NCBI RefSeq assembly: GCF_954871325.1
Contig: NC_088779.1
Span: forward strand, 13,332,846-13,396,845
Source of the DNA: Gordionus sp. m RMFG-2023
Taxonomy: Eukaryota > Nematomorpha > Gordioida > Chordodea > Parachordodidae
Length of the DNA stretch: 64,000 bases
Direction of reading: 5' to 3'
The first letter of the stretch is position 1. Each line of letters begins with the position of its first letter. Of this stretch, positions 50,362 to 64,000 are shown piece by piece. The notes under the pieces were generated by a model, which was not told the DNA's origin, ran no database searches, and saw nothing but the letters and a program-made list of their open reading frames with translations. The translations under genes and the position numbers were made by a program.

Positions 50362-53300
50362 TCAAAATTTTAATTTTCTATTTTTGCACTTTTTGCCGGC
50401 TAGGGCACCTTTTTTAGCGGATCCTACGATTCCCTTAAGTTTAGTCTCAGATTTCGCTTGTTTTCTTCTGTTTAAACAGTTTCTATCGAGAGGTAAATAC
50501 GAATAAGGTTGCATTTTTAAATCGTTCTTTTTATTTTGTTGTATTTTAATTCTTTTGTTTTTTGAAAAATTATTGCTATTCGAATGAAGCGAATTTGAGG
50601 TAAACTTAATTCTTTTCATATTTCTCTTTGATGCGACCATGTCGGACTCGTCAATCTGAATGCAGATAAGAAGGTTAATTTATATTGAATAATAGGAAAA
50701 TATAATGGCCATAAATATCAATTTAATTTAAATAACATAGGTTAAAAACTTGTTAAATTTAAAAGCATAAAGTTTGAAGCGGTGGCAAAAAAACCTTTTC
50801 TATATCACTTTCGTCTTCATTTGGCGATTTACATGATTGGCTAATATCTTTATTTTTTTTGTTAATGTCTTTTAAACCAATGATCATCCTCCCATCTTTC
50901 GATACAGGAAATTCTTTAGTCGCCTCCTTAGGCAAACTGCTTATTTCATTCAATTTCTTATGATTTCTATGCACTATAATATTGGAATTTATTTTTAAAA
51001 AATTGATGGTTATAATATTATATAAAACGAACCGATATAATTTTCAGCATCATCAGGGTCAAGTAAATCAAATATTTTATCGCCAATCATATTTTCTTCG
51101 ATACTTAGGCAATTTCTGAAAATTATATATGTGTTATATTTAAAAAGATATAAAGGTTATTGTCCTATTTAAAATAAAATAAATTTTCTATTCAATTTAC
51201 TTTAATTTTTTTTTCTTCTTATAATAAAAAAAGTCAAACCTAGTTTTTTGTCGAGGTTGATCGTAACTTAATTCATCAATTTCGGCATTTATATGACTAT
51301 TAGATTTTTTCAGTATTCCATTGACTTTCGGGACTTCAGCTAATTTGTGCGCTCTTCTTTTCTCCATTTTGCGAATCTTTTCAAACGTTGGTTTAAACTC
51401 CAGAGGCACGAAGGTAGCTAATAAGGCGGAACTTAGATAGTTAAATCAAAATCAAGTTTAAAAAATATATATAATTTATGCCACTCACAGATATAATATA
51501 AATATTTTTTTTCTATATGATATTAAAGAAAATTTTAGAATTATTCATAAAAGCAAATAATTTAATAGATAATATATAAAAATAACAATAATTACTCTGT
51601 TTTTTTTAAAAGTTTAACCATTATCAATTTAAGTTTGAAGTGGAAAACTCTTTTGAAATTTTTGGGTATCTTGGAATAATTGGAAACCTATAACAATTAA
51701 CATAGTGTGAAATATAATATGATAAATATTACGATAATTCCACTATATTTTAATATCAATGATTTTGGCGTATGTTTTATGCAGGTGTATAAGAATTCTA
51801 AAGAATGTTTGACTATAAGTTTATGCGAAGAACTTAAAAAGCTTATAACGGCGTTTAGTATATCACATTTCATCCTTTCTGATAAACCTGTTAAAAAAAT
51901 AGAACAAATTAAATTCTGGTTTTTTATTAAAAATACCATATTTTGTTTATGTTATTAAATTTTTTAAATTGTATTACTTATTTTATAATTTTTAGCTAGA
52001 TAATTAATTATTTTCCAAGCCTAATAAATAAATATTCTAAAATCGTTTTTGATTTTATCATTATATACAAATAATTTATGTAATAATAAGTTTGGCTTAG
52101 AGGGATAAAGATCTCGAGACACAGCACCACTAGGTTGGGTTCCCAAGAGGCCAACCTTTTTCTGAAATTAACCTCTTCGAAGTTAGGGTAAAATTACTAG
52201 GTTAAAATATTTGTGGAGTAGGAAATAAGATTTACAAAATATTAAATTATGATTCAAACTTCAAAAATATTTTTGTGGAAATAAAACTGGGTCAATTTTT
52301 ATATTTATTTTTTTTTAAACTTTTTTTGAATTATGGTATCAGCAAGAAAAATATATTGGGCATCGTAATTTATCTGATATTTTACGGGATACAAAATTTT
52401 AGAAGTTTTCGAAATTTAACAACATGTGTTAATTAACACAACAGATCATTATTTTTTTTAATTTAAAAAACATAGCAAACGATTATTTAACATAGCATTG
52501 AAATACCCTTTAAAATATAATAATAAATATTTATGGTTAATCCAAAATTTACGTAAATTCCTCCAAAAATTTTTTTATTAAATGATAAAAATAAGAAAGT
52601 TTTTATAAAATTTACGCATATGGCTTTCTTCGAAGTTATCTGATTTATTATAAAAATATGAGAGGGTAATTATACGAGCCACTGCTTCTTGTGCATTTTT
52701 TATTGCAAAAATATTGATATTTGAAGTAGCGATAGAATCCATCGATTGTATTTCACTAGTTTCTTCTTTTTAAAATCATATCAAGAAGAGATAAGAATAC
52801 ATTTAATAGTTTTAGAGATATAAACAAACATTTATTTATAAAACTATTTTAAAATAATATGTTTAAATATTTTAAGTGAAACTTAGGAAAAATCTATTAT
52901 AACAAACCTGCTTGTTCTATTTCCACATCACCTTCACTATTAGTCTCCCACTCACAATCATCATTTTCACATATGTCTTCATCACCTTCCATATCTACAA
53001 ACATATTATTTTTATCAGCCTCGCTATTTTTGTCGTTCTTTTCAGACATAAACGTTTGGAGAGGTCTAACTAGAGTTCTTTTCAAAAAATCACCAACATT
53101 CTCGAAGATGTCATTATCCAAGTCCGTCTTTTTGGCGGCGTTCCAAGGAGAAACGGCGAAACTCAAAAAAGTGCTTATATAGGTAAGCGCGTTACGTTTA
53201 GCAGCTTGAGAACCATAAACTACACGTACGGCTTCTAAAAGAGTCACCGTTGTATGAAGGTTTAAAGAGATTAAAGAAGTAAAGCATGAGAATCTATAAG

Positions 53301-56300
53301 GTAGGCTGGGAGGGTATGTGCAAGAACGGGCCAGGGTTAAGGAATGGTAAAGGGAGGTCTTGTTGATAAGTCGGGATGAAACTGGGAAGGATAAGAGGGC
53401 ATGAAGAACTCTATAAAATATGATAAAATAAATGGGTAAGTAAAATATATATTGAATCTATATAAATATACAAATATAATTTCTTTAAAGCTATTCATAA
53501 AAGTTTATTAAAAAAATATATTAGTATAGATAGGGAAATAAGAATGAAAATTAAACAAAACATTTTAAATAAATTATATTTTATGATAAATGAATGAGTG
53601 ACGAAGCGCCCAAAGAAGTAAGAAAATAATTGCATTCCTTGTAAATTTTCTTATAACATTATTTAATATAATTATCACATTTAAACATATTATGCAATAT
53701 TTACCATTTATATTAAGTTAAAAGAATGAATACTATTTTTAAAAAAAATACCAAAAGGAAAAATGAATATTGCTTTTTTTTAAAAAAATAAATAAAAGCA
53801 AACATCGCCAATAAAATAAATGTTTTTTGTGTCATTTCTATATGACATTAAAAATATAAACATAGGGGAACCAAATATAAATTCCTTATCTTGTTTTTAA
53901 TAATAAAAAAAAGAGGAAATAATTTTGAATGTGTTGCATAATAGGTTTAAAAATTAAGTTTTGGGGAAGTAATAAAAAATTGTTTATTATTTATATAAAA
54001 TTTTGTATCTCCACTCATTTTTTAAAAAAATAATTTAATTATATTCGAAATTGCACAAAAATTTTAATAGAAAATAAAATCAGGTAATTTAAGTTTTTTT
54101 TATCCAATAAGTGTAATTACAAGTGTAATTTGGTATTTTAGGTATAAAAAAATAAATTTTGGTTAATCCAAGTCTTTGTCTGACACTCTAAAGTTTTAGT
54201 AAATAAAATCGTTAAAAAAATTAATTTATAAAAAATCGAGGCGATTGATTTTTTTGAAACGATACTATACTAATGTTTTCTATAACAAAATGAAACTTGT
54301 AAGCTTTCTTTTGAATGGTTTTAGCTAAAATTATATCCCGCCTCATTATACAATAATAGGTTTCATCGTTATTGTTCCTTAGAATTTTATCCAAAATATA
54401 ATTATATATAAAATCCAATGACTGTTTAATATCTCCATTATTTTCAATCGTGTTTGCATTTCCTATATTTGTATCTTTAAAAAAAATATTTTTTTTTATA
54501 TTTAAATATGATATAATTTAAAAATTCTTAAAAAAAAATAAATAATATTTCTTTTAAAAAATACAGGATTATCTACCCCCTAAAACATTTGGATTCGACC
54601 TACAGCCAAAAAAGCCCGTTGAAAAAAATATAAAATGTTAAATCTTACTTTTTTCGTTACTTTCAGGATCAACATCAAGATAAGGAATTAATAAGAAGGC
54701 TATATCTAACCATGAAGGAATCTTACAAGTTTCTTCGTCGGTTACGGCCAATCTTAATTTTTCGCGCAATTTTTGCAAAAAAACTTGGATATATATTTTC
54801 GGACAACAGCTTAAACAAACCTTAAATAAAAATAGAATAAATAGAATTTGTGTTTTTTTTAACGTTAGTGTTTTCTAAAATAAATGATTATTATTTAGGT
54901 TTAACTTTAAAAAAGGTATATTATAGGTTACTTAGAAATTACACCATTATAACAGAGTAGATAAAGTATCTAAAAACATTTTAAGCCTTGTAGCTTTATC
55001 TAAATAAAGATCATTCCAGACCGTAGTAAAAAGACCGATCCAGGACCAGCCCTTTTAACTTTTTCTTATTTTAAAAATATTTTTGTTTTTATCTAACTTA
55101 ATTGTTTATTGGGACTATAAATAAAATGCTTAGACAAACTTGTGGTTTTCATATTGCAAAATAAAAATTCACCAAAACTAACACTCCTCTAGAAAAATAA
55201 CAAAAAAAAATGCATAAAAAATTATTTTATCTGAATGTTAAATATTAATAAAAGACCGGTCCTGACCGTGGTTCTCAAAAAATATTAGTCTCGGTCTAGG
55301 ACCGTTGATCTTCAATAATTAAAATAACAGTCCAAGAATAAGTCAAAATAAGCTATTTCTATTATTATATTAAAAAGAGTCTAATACTAACCTTCAAGGT
55401 TTCGGCTGTCGAGAGTTTGTGATTATTGGTAGTGGATATAGAATACCTTATATACAGATTGAAAAGGGCAGGAATCAAGGATTTAAAGAATGCATCATTA
55501 ATATCGTAACGGATTATTCCAAAATTGTGATTTCTAAGGATCAAGTTTCTTAACGACTTTAAAATAATTACATTTATTTCTTCAATATCGGATGGAAGAG
55601 TCTTTATAAGATTATAGAAAAAAGTAGAGGCGTCAAGTTTTAAATCGGACTTATTAGCGCAAGATGAAAAAGAGGGTAAGAGTGTCCAGATTTGACCGGC
55701 TAGATACTTCATTTTTTTACTGAGATCACGATTATTATTTATTGCATGCTCGGATGCTGCATGATAAAAGAGAAAATATATCAGGGTAGATAAAATTCAT
55801 TCGTATTCAAAATTTACCAATTCAAAATAAAATTACAGTAATTTCATAGAATTCGATTCGTTGAATACCCGATATACGATATTTTGTTAAATTTAAATTT
55901 ATTATCAATAATTTATAGTATCTTCGCATAAAATATTAAAATCCAAACCAAGCCTATAAACCAATAATACCGAACTTGAAACTGAACAGAACTTTTATCT
56001 GTGAACCCTATGATATCCTACTAATTATTTTAAAGTTTGATTTCTAAAGAGTATAAACTGAACTGATTTCATTATTTTTATGATAGAACCTGAATCGCTA
56101 TTATCTGAATTAGTATTGAAGGCTTGATTTCGTAAATTTAAAATTAAGATCATAGCCAAAATAATATTAGTATGCCTCGAGATTTCTCTAATCTACGTAT
56201 GAGGAAAATCTCGGTTTGCGTAATAGTTTTGGCTAAAATCTTGGATTAATCTTTTTAAAAAATCGAGTCGTTTACACTAATCTGGATCAATATTTCGGTT

Positions 56301-59300
56301 CGGATCTCTGTCCATAATTTGATTAAACAAGAAAGGCCTCTAAATTATAAGATATAATACAAACCTTTTTCGCCTAATCGTGAAATCAGAGGCATAAAAT
56401 ATGTCTGGAAAAGAGTGAAAGTGTCCCATCCAATTTCCAATTTGTCCAAAGTATTTATATCCTTTTCAACTGTAATTATTGGTAACCGCAGAGCATCTCT
56501 AAACATTGGAATCAACCAGCTTCGACTCAGGTCAAAATGAATACCATCTGGGTCTACGTTTAGAGGGATCACGTTTAAAATTCTTTGAGGGCCGTATGAC
56601 TTGATTGCAGCAATTAAAGCTTTATCTATCTTTGATCTCAAATTACTATTATTTTTATCCGTATTGTCGATTTCGTCTTTAAGACGTGCCAAAACTTTGA
56701 TTGGATTCGCGATTTGGGAAGGAAATTTATCGGCAGATTCTCGGGTCGAAAAAAAAGGCATGGAAATAGATGTCGATGTTGGGTAAGCGAATTTGACGTA
56801 AGAAGAGGTTGTCTGATATTTTTATTATGTATGATGGTGAATTCATGTTCGGGATAATAATTATACACAAAATATTAGTTAAGGTGGGTAAATTAATAAA
56901 ATTAATATAAGTAACCGAAATTAAGTAAAAAAAAAATAAGTTATTTTCGTAAATAAATAATGGGAAAGTAACATTTTATTTACATTCGTTAATAATTAAT
57001 CTGACTTGAAAAATTATTCCTATGAATCAATTTATGATATTATTCTTTTGATGGCTTAGAAAATATATCTCATGTAGATGAAATTAGGTAATGAAATATT
57101 CAACAAACCTCGAAATAAACAGCGATCAAATCAAATGCGTAATCAACTACATCATCAATAAATTTGTTTTCGCTATTTCCAATACCTCCATTCTGAATAT
57201 TAATCAATTTAGAGATTCCTTGTCCGGCATTATCGACCAGATTTTTCAAACTAAGAATTTCGTATGATTCATTTTGATTACGGTAGTAATTAGTGTTTTG
57301 TTTTAGGATAAGGGAAAAGGAGTGACATAGAAGTGTAGAAATTTGATCTTTAATATTAGCGTTTGTTCCAAAAGTTTGTAAGTAATGAAGTGATATGGTT
57401 AAAGTACGAGCAAAATGACTTTTCGCGATAATAGAGTCCTTGGCAGTTAGGCTTATAACCCCTTTAATCAAGCATTTGATCCATAAGGTAATTAGTACTT
57501 TGCCATCGGGTGTTTCTATATTATATATACATTTATTTATTTATGGGTCAAGAGAAACATAATTTGTAAAAAAATTAGTTTAAAAATTTCAAATAAGAGG
57601 TGTTAAAAGCATTAAATATGAATTTGGAGTGCCTATTAAAAGTTTGAAAATATTACATTCTATCTAACATTTTATGTTAAGTAATAATACTAAACTAAAT
57701 AATCTGAAGGTTGATTTAGAAGTGGTAATATCATCGGAATCCTTAGGGTTATTCGGGTACAATTCGTAAAGGGCTGAGAGAATTCTGGCATTGAACTCCT
57801 TGTCAAAAAGAGGGAATATTGAAGAGAGGGTTATATCCGAACTTTCTGGAGACTGTTCGATAATATAAGAGTTTTCGAAAAGTTGAGATATCACGTTTAA
57901 GCAGGTCAATTTTAGTGTCTGAAAACATATTGTAAGAATATTAATTATTATTTTAACTGTTTTTCTTAAAAATTGCAAAAGATAGCGCTATTTTCAGGGC
58001 GAAATATGACTCAGCCGACAGTATTATACAATTCTGGTATGCTTCATGGCAGGACAAACGAGTAAAACGTTATAACTCTTTGTTAGCTAGATCTTTCACA
58101 AAATGTTGACTTGTTAATTTTTATTGCAAAGCTGGTTAGCTTAGTTTAACATAATTTTGAAAAAGAAAATCATAATTTCTAAACACTATATTTAAATATA
58201 AGGGAATTTTTAATAGTCTAGAGTAGAAGTCTGCATTGGGTAGGGTTTACCCCGCTCGCCCATACATCTGGCGGGTGTGGTCAGGTTTTCTAAAATATTT
58301 TCAACAATGGGAGGGTGGCGGGCGGGTTAAAATTTTTTTAAAGTAATGAGCAGGTAAATTTTTTATATTTTTAGGCGAAATGAGCAAAACATTTCAATTT
58401 ATTAAAAATAATTTGTTTCATTAAAAATATATAAAAAATAAACAAAAAAAAGAGCCAAACCTGTCATTAAAATATTTTTAAAGCATTAGGCGGGCGGTTA
58501 AACAAAATTTATAGATAAATGGGTGGTCGGGCGGGTAAATTATTAAAAAATATTATAAGTGGGCGGGCGGGTTAAGAGAAATTCAAAACAACGATTAGTT
58601 TAGAGTGAAAAAGAAAGAATTTAACATATATTGAACGATTGAGAAATATAATAATTGAAACATTTTAGGCAGCCCCCTTTTCATAGAGTAATCTAGTCTG
58701 TAGAGGACAACAATGTTTATATAATATAAAACGCAATTCAAAATATAAATCCGATTTTATAATTCTATGTTAAATAAAATTAATTTTTTTCTTTGAAATT
58801 GTATTTCTAAACAAAAATTAAGATTCAAACTATTAATCTTTTCTATTATTAATTTATGATACAATATTGAATTATAAAAATTAGAGACCTGCACAAGGTA
58901 AAAAAAATAAGGGAAAAAATAGGCTTTCTAATGTAAATAAAATTTAAAATATTATACCATATTTTGAACCAAGGGCACGTTATACATCGCAAATGCTAGA
59001 TTAAACACTTTTTTAATAAGCGCACTAACAACACAGATGGACCCGCCATTTTTATTATTGTCATTATAATCATTATTTTGGAGTTTGTGGTATTTAGCCA
59101 CCACGCATAAAACTTCCTTTCCAAGTGACAAAATATGATTAGTCATAGAAATCAAGGACTTGTTACATTTATAATCATTATCGGATCCGGTGTATACAAA
59201 CTTTTTTGTACACTCGTTTGCTTTAGCTTCCACAAATTCCAAAATATTTATCATAAGAGGTTGGTGTGGGTAAACTTCGCTTTTCACGTGACTTGTTTCT

Positions 59301-62300
59301 GGTTCTTGTGTTGGACCTATAAATATCCTGAGTATGGATTTAAGCGCACATTTTCTCACTCTTGGTCGCTCATCTAAGCTGTGAAGAAGCAGGACATTGA
59401 ATACCTTAAAGAAGATATATTTGATTGATAAATTATAAATAAAATGTGAAATTTTTAGCAATACAATTATGATTGTCGTAAAGAGATAGATATGGAATCT
59501 ATAGCTCAATTATAAAATCATTTACTGAAGATTTTTAATAGTGAAAAATCTGATTTGCTTGGAAATGTATTCCTGCATGTATAGAATACACATACTTTGA
59601 ATTATGGACCATCTTGACATGAACTTTTATGTATTATTTAATTTATATGAAAAATCGGCATATAATAATCTATAATTTAAAAGCAGTGCAATAGTTAAAT
59701 GAATTGTCCGAAATTCATATAGTTACTCTATACATGATTGAATACAATTTCGATAAAATGAAATTTCTAACATTTAAAAATTACCCTTAGTAAATCTTTT
59801 GAAATTGAACGATTTGGAATAGAGGTAACTGCGGGCCTATTTTTCTTTCTTATCCCATGCTGGCACTAGAAATATTTAATCCAAATGCTCAATTTATTTT
59901 TTAGTCCTTCAAGCCCACTTAATATAACATTTTAATCACGACTATCCAACATATTTTATATACAGATGGTTATCGACAATATTTTTAAAATTTCAAATGT
60001 ATAGTCGTCACCATGTATTGTTATCGAAAACGATACTTTTTTTAAAAAATATTAATTTTTATATAATTAAAAAAAATCAAATTGCTTATTTGATTAAATT
60101 AATTAATCTGAGTTATTTAAAACTTTATCTTATATCTTACTTTATAATTTATTTTAATATAAAAATTGTGTAAACTAATTTTTTCATAAATTATTATTAT
60201 AACTTTTAAATATTATTTATTATTTGATTAAATTAATTAATTCGAGTTATTTTATATTTTATCTTAAATAAATATTAAATAAAAAATAATTTAATTATCA
60301 AACAAAATATTGAAATTTTTTAGCAAAAGAATAAAATTTCACAATTTTTAATAATTTTTCTAACAATTATTTTTTAACTACAATCTCTACCATTCCTTCA
60401 AGCCGGTTGAACTTATTCAGTGTCACTAAAAAAGTTTTACTGATAGGAGGGGATGTCTCCTTGATAAAAACTTTGAAAATGATTTATTATTAATTAAAAC
60501 CAAATAATAAAGTCTATATAATATAGAGGTGGTAGCTTGTTATGAAATATAATCTCCGGAATTTACGGATATACTATTGTTTTTATGCGGACATTATTTT
60601 CATTTAAAACTTCTGTTATTATCATTTTCATATAAAGGTTAGCAGGGAGAGGGTTTAAAAACTGGGAGGATTGGTTAAAAAATACTTTAAAAAAAATAGA
60701 ACGGGCAAGCTAATTTTAATTTTTTACGGGAATGAGCAGGACGAATTATGCATATATTATTACATAATATTGCATATTTTAATTTTTTAAATGGGGCGAA
60801 TATGCTAATAAAATTTTAAATAAATAAAAGAGCGAGTAAAAATTTTTTTAAAAAAAACCATAAATTGGTAGGTTAAAATATTTAAATCCAATCCGCCCAT
60901 TGCATACTATTATCAGAATCAGACAGATCATTCATTTTGGATAGCGCGAGAAATTATTTAAAAGTATAAATGAAGAAGTGGTGATTTCTCAAAAATATGT
61001 TAGGCATGTCATTTTTAAGATTTCGATTTTTTTTATTTCCATAAATCAAATGCAATGCACGGATACTACCATTTGAGCCAATATCAATACTGGATAGAGA
61101 CTTAAAAGAATAAGCCCAATATCATGGATACTTTTCTTTTTTAAATAGTGTTTTAAAAATATTCAAATTATTTTAGTAGAGCCTTAAAACTTTCGTAATT
61201 CGTTTTACAAAAATTTATATGAATGATATATATAATAACAATAAAAAATTATAAAGCAAACTAATATAATGGGTAATCTACAAGATATATTATATTTAAA
61301 AAAAAATTATTCATATTTAGAATTAGGAATTAATAAGCTTTTTTTAAATAAATGAATAACATTAAAATACTTCTTTTGGTATTGGTTTATTTTATAGGTC
61401 TATAAAAAATTAATTTCATAATTCGTATTCGATTTGGATTTAGAATCAAATAATAGTATTATCAAATAGATTCGATTCGAAAATTTGATTTTTGAAAATA
61501 TTTTCTAAAATGAAAAAAGGAACTATTACATTTTTTTTTAAAATTATTAATAAATGTAGGATATAAATATTTTTAAAAAAAAGTTTCTCAAGTAATATGT
61601 TAAATAATGAATAATTTTAAATATTTACGAAAAATATGAATTGAAAAGACTTTTATATTCAACAAATATTCTTCTTAATTATTCATATTCGATGAGAATA
61701 ATTTTAAAGGGGACGCGAAGTAAAACAAAATTTAAAAAATTGGCGGTCATTACCGCTATATTCTGGAAGGAACACTTCTGTTCCAATCCAGGGCGGACAT
61801 TTTGAACTAAAAATCATTTAATTAAAATTTTATTATCAAATATTTTTATGAGATCTCAGTATAAAATGCAATACTAAAATGTCAAACTTTTTGAGTATAT
61901 GATTCCAACAATGTAACTCCTGATTGTGATTTCAATAAAATGGAAAGTGACCCAAATATGGAATTGTAAAAGAGGGAGCATGATTGGAAATTTTGATCAT
62001 CACTATTGCCATTGTCAAATTCGCTCAAAGTTTTCAGTAGAATGGTACAAAAACTCGAAAATTTAAACACCAGGAGAGCCGGAGAAACCCTTTTGATCAC
62101 TGTGTTTACCAAATAAGAAGTGGCTATGATAGATAAACGATCATTAAGTGAATTTAAGGTTGTCATCAGTATCGCCAAATACTCTGAATCAGATTCAGTT
62201 CCCCCTTCATTTTGAACAACTTCAGTAACTGTAGCTAATATTGTCAATATCTTAATATTTTTATTATAAATAAATAGAATCTAGTATTTAAGCAGCTATT

Positions 62301-63899
62301 GATTATCGAAAATTGTGGGGTTTTCCCCAGGGTGGGTATACATATAAAGACATAGTATTATGAATTAATTAGTAAATAATTTAACATTTAATCGTTATAA
62401 AGTTTATAAACAGTATCATATTTTTTTAAATATATTATAAAAAAAATAAAAATATGTAGGAAATAATTAAACAAAATTGATTTCAAAGTTCAAACAACCC
62501 TTAAGTGGTATACCTGCTATAGACATTTTTCAGTAGCCTCAAATCTTATGGTAGACTATGTTTTTGCATTTATGTACCTTTGTTGAATAACTAATATAAC
62601 TTTTTTTGGAGGTAATATATATCACAATTTGAAAACGAGTTTATACTAATAATTTTTTAAAACTATTTCTCGTTTTGAATATTTTTTATATTTAAGGCAA
62701 TTTTGCTTTATTTTAGACACTTTTAGAAAAATACTCATTTTTTATTTAATATTAAATATCTTAAAAATTACACTTATAATTAATACTTAACTTAATAGAT
62801 ATTTAAAAAATATCAAAGCTTACTAAAGAAATTTGAGTGAGATATAAGTTTTAAAAAGAGGTAAGTAGGGATGTAACGATAATTTTTATCGGATCAGGCA
62901 GAGTTTTCATCCTTTTTAAAATATAGGATATCAGCCGATATTATAAAATTTTGTGATCAGATAAAATGGCGTCATAATTTAAAAAATATTCAATTTCATA
63001 ATATATTTTGTTTATTAATTATTATATAAATAAATTAATATTTATACAACTAAGTGATTTATCAATAAACATATTTTATATACTTTTAGATTCATGAATA
63101 TAAACTGTAACTGATTTCAAAGTATATATACTTTGAATAACTTATGTTATAATATAGGTAAATTATATATGTTATATTAAAAAGTATATAAGTGAGTAGA
63201 TGTATGTCGTGGTGCAAAATCGCTCCATGTGAGCCGATTAAACCAGGCTAACTCAGTATTTTATCCAGAAAAATATAGTCTGAGTCTCGAGATTTCGCTA
63301 ATAAATGTATAAATCCTTGGGCCATCTATGAGCAAAATGAGGCCGTAATATTTTTCGGGGTAAATTAGAGTTGCCCGTTTTTAAAAATAGGCTCAAAGGG
63401 AGAAATTTTGACACTAGATCTATAAATTAGAAATTAAAACGATTAGTATGTTTACAAAATGCATGATATCGAATCGGTAATCGACGGATATGAATTTAAT
63501 ATCGGCAGCGGATCGGCCCCCAAAAGTGGTATCGGTACACCCCTATGTGTAATAATCCTCTACAGTTCTTAGCTTTATTTTTTTTCCATCTTACCACTCA
63601 GGAGTTATACTATGCCCATCTTATTTCACATAATTATGTCTGATCAAATGCCTTCATTTAAGGTCATCTCTAAATATCCATTTCTTTGATTGTATTGGCA
63701 TGAATTAATATCTCATTAACTTTGTTCAGTTTATTTATAAATAAATTCAGGTGATGAGATATAAAATGAAAGAAAACAGCATTTGGCTAGTAATCTTTAA
63801 TTAATTTTTGAACTCCCTTTTATTTCCTTACCATATTTGGAAAATCTATAAAATTTTGCCCAATCAGTTTATGCATGTTTAAGTTTATTTCTTGCATAT
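50362..63899 (-). CDS. RRP12: RRP12 (NUC173/HEAT-repeat ribosome biogenesis factor), 5' end outside window
   Basis: Nucleolar HEAT-repeat protein needed for maturation and export of pre-40S and pre-60S particles. Firm exons in gene order: 62250-61888, 59404-58958, 57918-57696, 57515-57109, 56812-56365, 55756-55392, 54820-54649, 54474-54297, 53410-52908, 52765-52616, 51887-51733, 51687-51596, 51431-51240, 51115-51033, 50973-50795, 50655-50362; all phases match, giving 1,416 residues (human total about 1,300). Two more upstream exons, 63899-63832 and 63786-63679, are likely but their link to the rest lacks a GT donor. Diagnostic matches: TVTEVVQNEGGTESDSEYLA near the start, LNVIPLNVDPDG and SRSWLIPMFRD in the middle, QIWTLLPSF, KKAYKVL, VSKDGRMIIGL, and the C-terminal YSYLPLDRNCLNRRK followed by a basic tail. 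Extra segments relative to human include an acidic stretch (MEGDEDICENDDCEWE). The N-terminal 80-100 residues are not in the window. Convergent with BARD1. Confidence 0.95.
55017..55310. repeat. short inverted-repeat element in an RRP12 intron
   Basis: Left block cagaccgtagtaaaaagacc with gatccaggacc and right blocks gaccggtcctgaccgtgg and ggtctaggaccgttg share GGTC/CCGG motifs in inverted order, bounding an AT core, within the intron 55391-54821. Target duplication not clear. Confidence 0.5.
58225..58590. repeat. GGGCGGG-rich short repeat in an RRP12 intron
   Basis: GC-rich blocks (ttaccccgctcgcccatac, gggaggg-ggcgggcgggtt on the left; gcgggcggttaaac, gtgggcgggcgggttaag on the right) alternate with aaaatttttt tracts. 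Similar GGCAGG/GGGCGG blocks occur near 21030, 16850 and 60650. Non-coding interspersed repeat. Confidence 0.55.
62866..63545. mobile_element. hAT-type MITE (TAGGGATGTAACGATA ends) in RRP12
   Basis: Left end tagggatgtaacgata and right end tatcggtacacccct followed by a form an imperfect inverted repeat of the common TAGGGGTGTACCGATA type. Internal blocks are rich in gatcgg/ccgat. 680 bp, non-coding. It accounts for half of the putative first visible RRP12 intron. Target duplication is weak. Confidence 0.7.
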
Positions 63900-64000
63900 C
63901 TGTTATAGATGTAAAAAAAATATTTTAATATTAATTAAAATAAAATTAAATAATTATAATAAATTATAATATTAATTAAAATAATTATAATTTTTGAATA

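Noticed and set aside
52897-53247. Stand-alone gene with acidic C-terminus ending QAGLL
   Set aside because: The frame is open upstream from an acceptor at 53410, a GT donor precedes the stop, phases match neighbouring exons, and the first half aligns with RRP12.
62866-63545. RRP12 promoter or first exon region
   Set aside because: Bounded by inverted ends of the common TAGGGGTGTACCGATA MITE type, and no coding match.
1-64000. Organellar, bacterial or fungal origin suggested by the high AT content
   Set aside because: Spliced BARD1, SLC34 and RRP12 genes and ZMYM1-like hATs indicate animal nuclear DNA.

Overview
This window is animal nuclear DNA. It is very AT-rich, contains canonical GT-AG introns and no bacterial-style operons, and carries three conserved eukaryotic genes that I could assemble exon by exon from matching splice phases. 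A BARD1 orthologue with the RING, ankyrin and BRCT order, together with an SLC34-type sodium/phosphate cotransporter and ZMYM1-like hAT transposons, points to a metazoan. Introns fall into two classes: tiny ones (37-48 nt) and multi-kilobase ones packed with mobile elements. I cannot name the phylum; an AT-rich, repeat-loaded invertebrate is as far as the sequence takes me.

Layout. 1-8.7 kb: repeats and hAT relics, no host gene recognised. 8.75-21.9 kb, minus strand: SLC34/NaPi-II cotransporter in 12 exons; its largest intron (4.6 kb) holds a decayed hAT element and several short inverted-repeat elements. 22-34 kb: non-coding, with a large AAAAG microsatellite, two hAT elements inserted into an inverted minisatellite structure, a MITE with gene-like GC content, and two tRNA-like repeats. 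34.2-34.8 kb, minus strand: intronless gene for a very basic Arg/Lys/Ser-rich protein. 35-41.9 kb: MITE, two hAT elements and the relic 3' end of a non-LTR retrotransposon interrupted by one of the hATs. 41.9-49.2 kb, plus strand: BARD1 in seven exons, with one 5.2-kb intron carrying a piggyBac-like element and a long-inverted-repeat element with a broken transposase-like gene. 50.4-63.9 kb, minus strand: RRP12 (ribosome biogenesis, NUC173/HEAT repeat protein), 3' end complete, 5' end running out of the window; it lies tail to tail with BARD1.

The host genes belong to unrelated housekeeping functions: phosphate uptake at the plasma membrane, the BRCA1-BARD1 ubiquitin ligase in DNA repair, and export/maturation of pre-ribosomes. 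Nothing suggests co-regulation; they are neighbours separated and swollen by transposons. The mobile fraction is dominated by the hAT superfamily, with several elements still bounded by 8-bp target duplications. No CRISPR, virus, rRNA or functional tRNA gene was recognised. The sequence does not show an obviously new molecular system; the best leads are the nested elements, a possible non-GT intron in RRP12, the basic protein and the long-inverted-repeat element.
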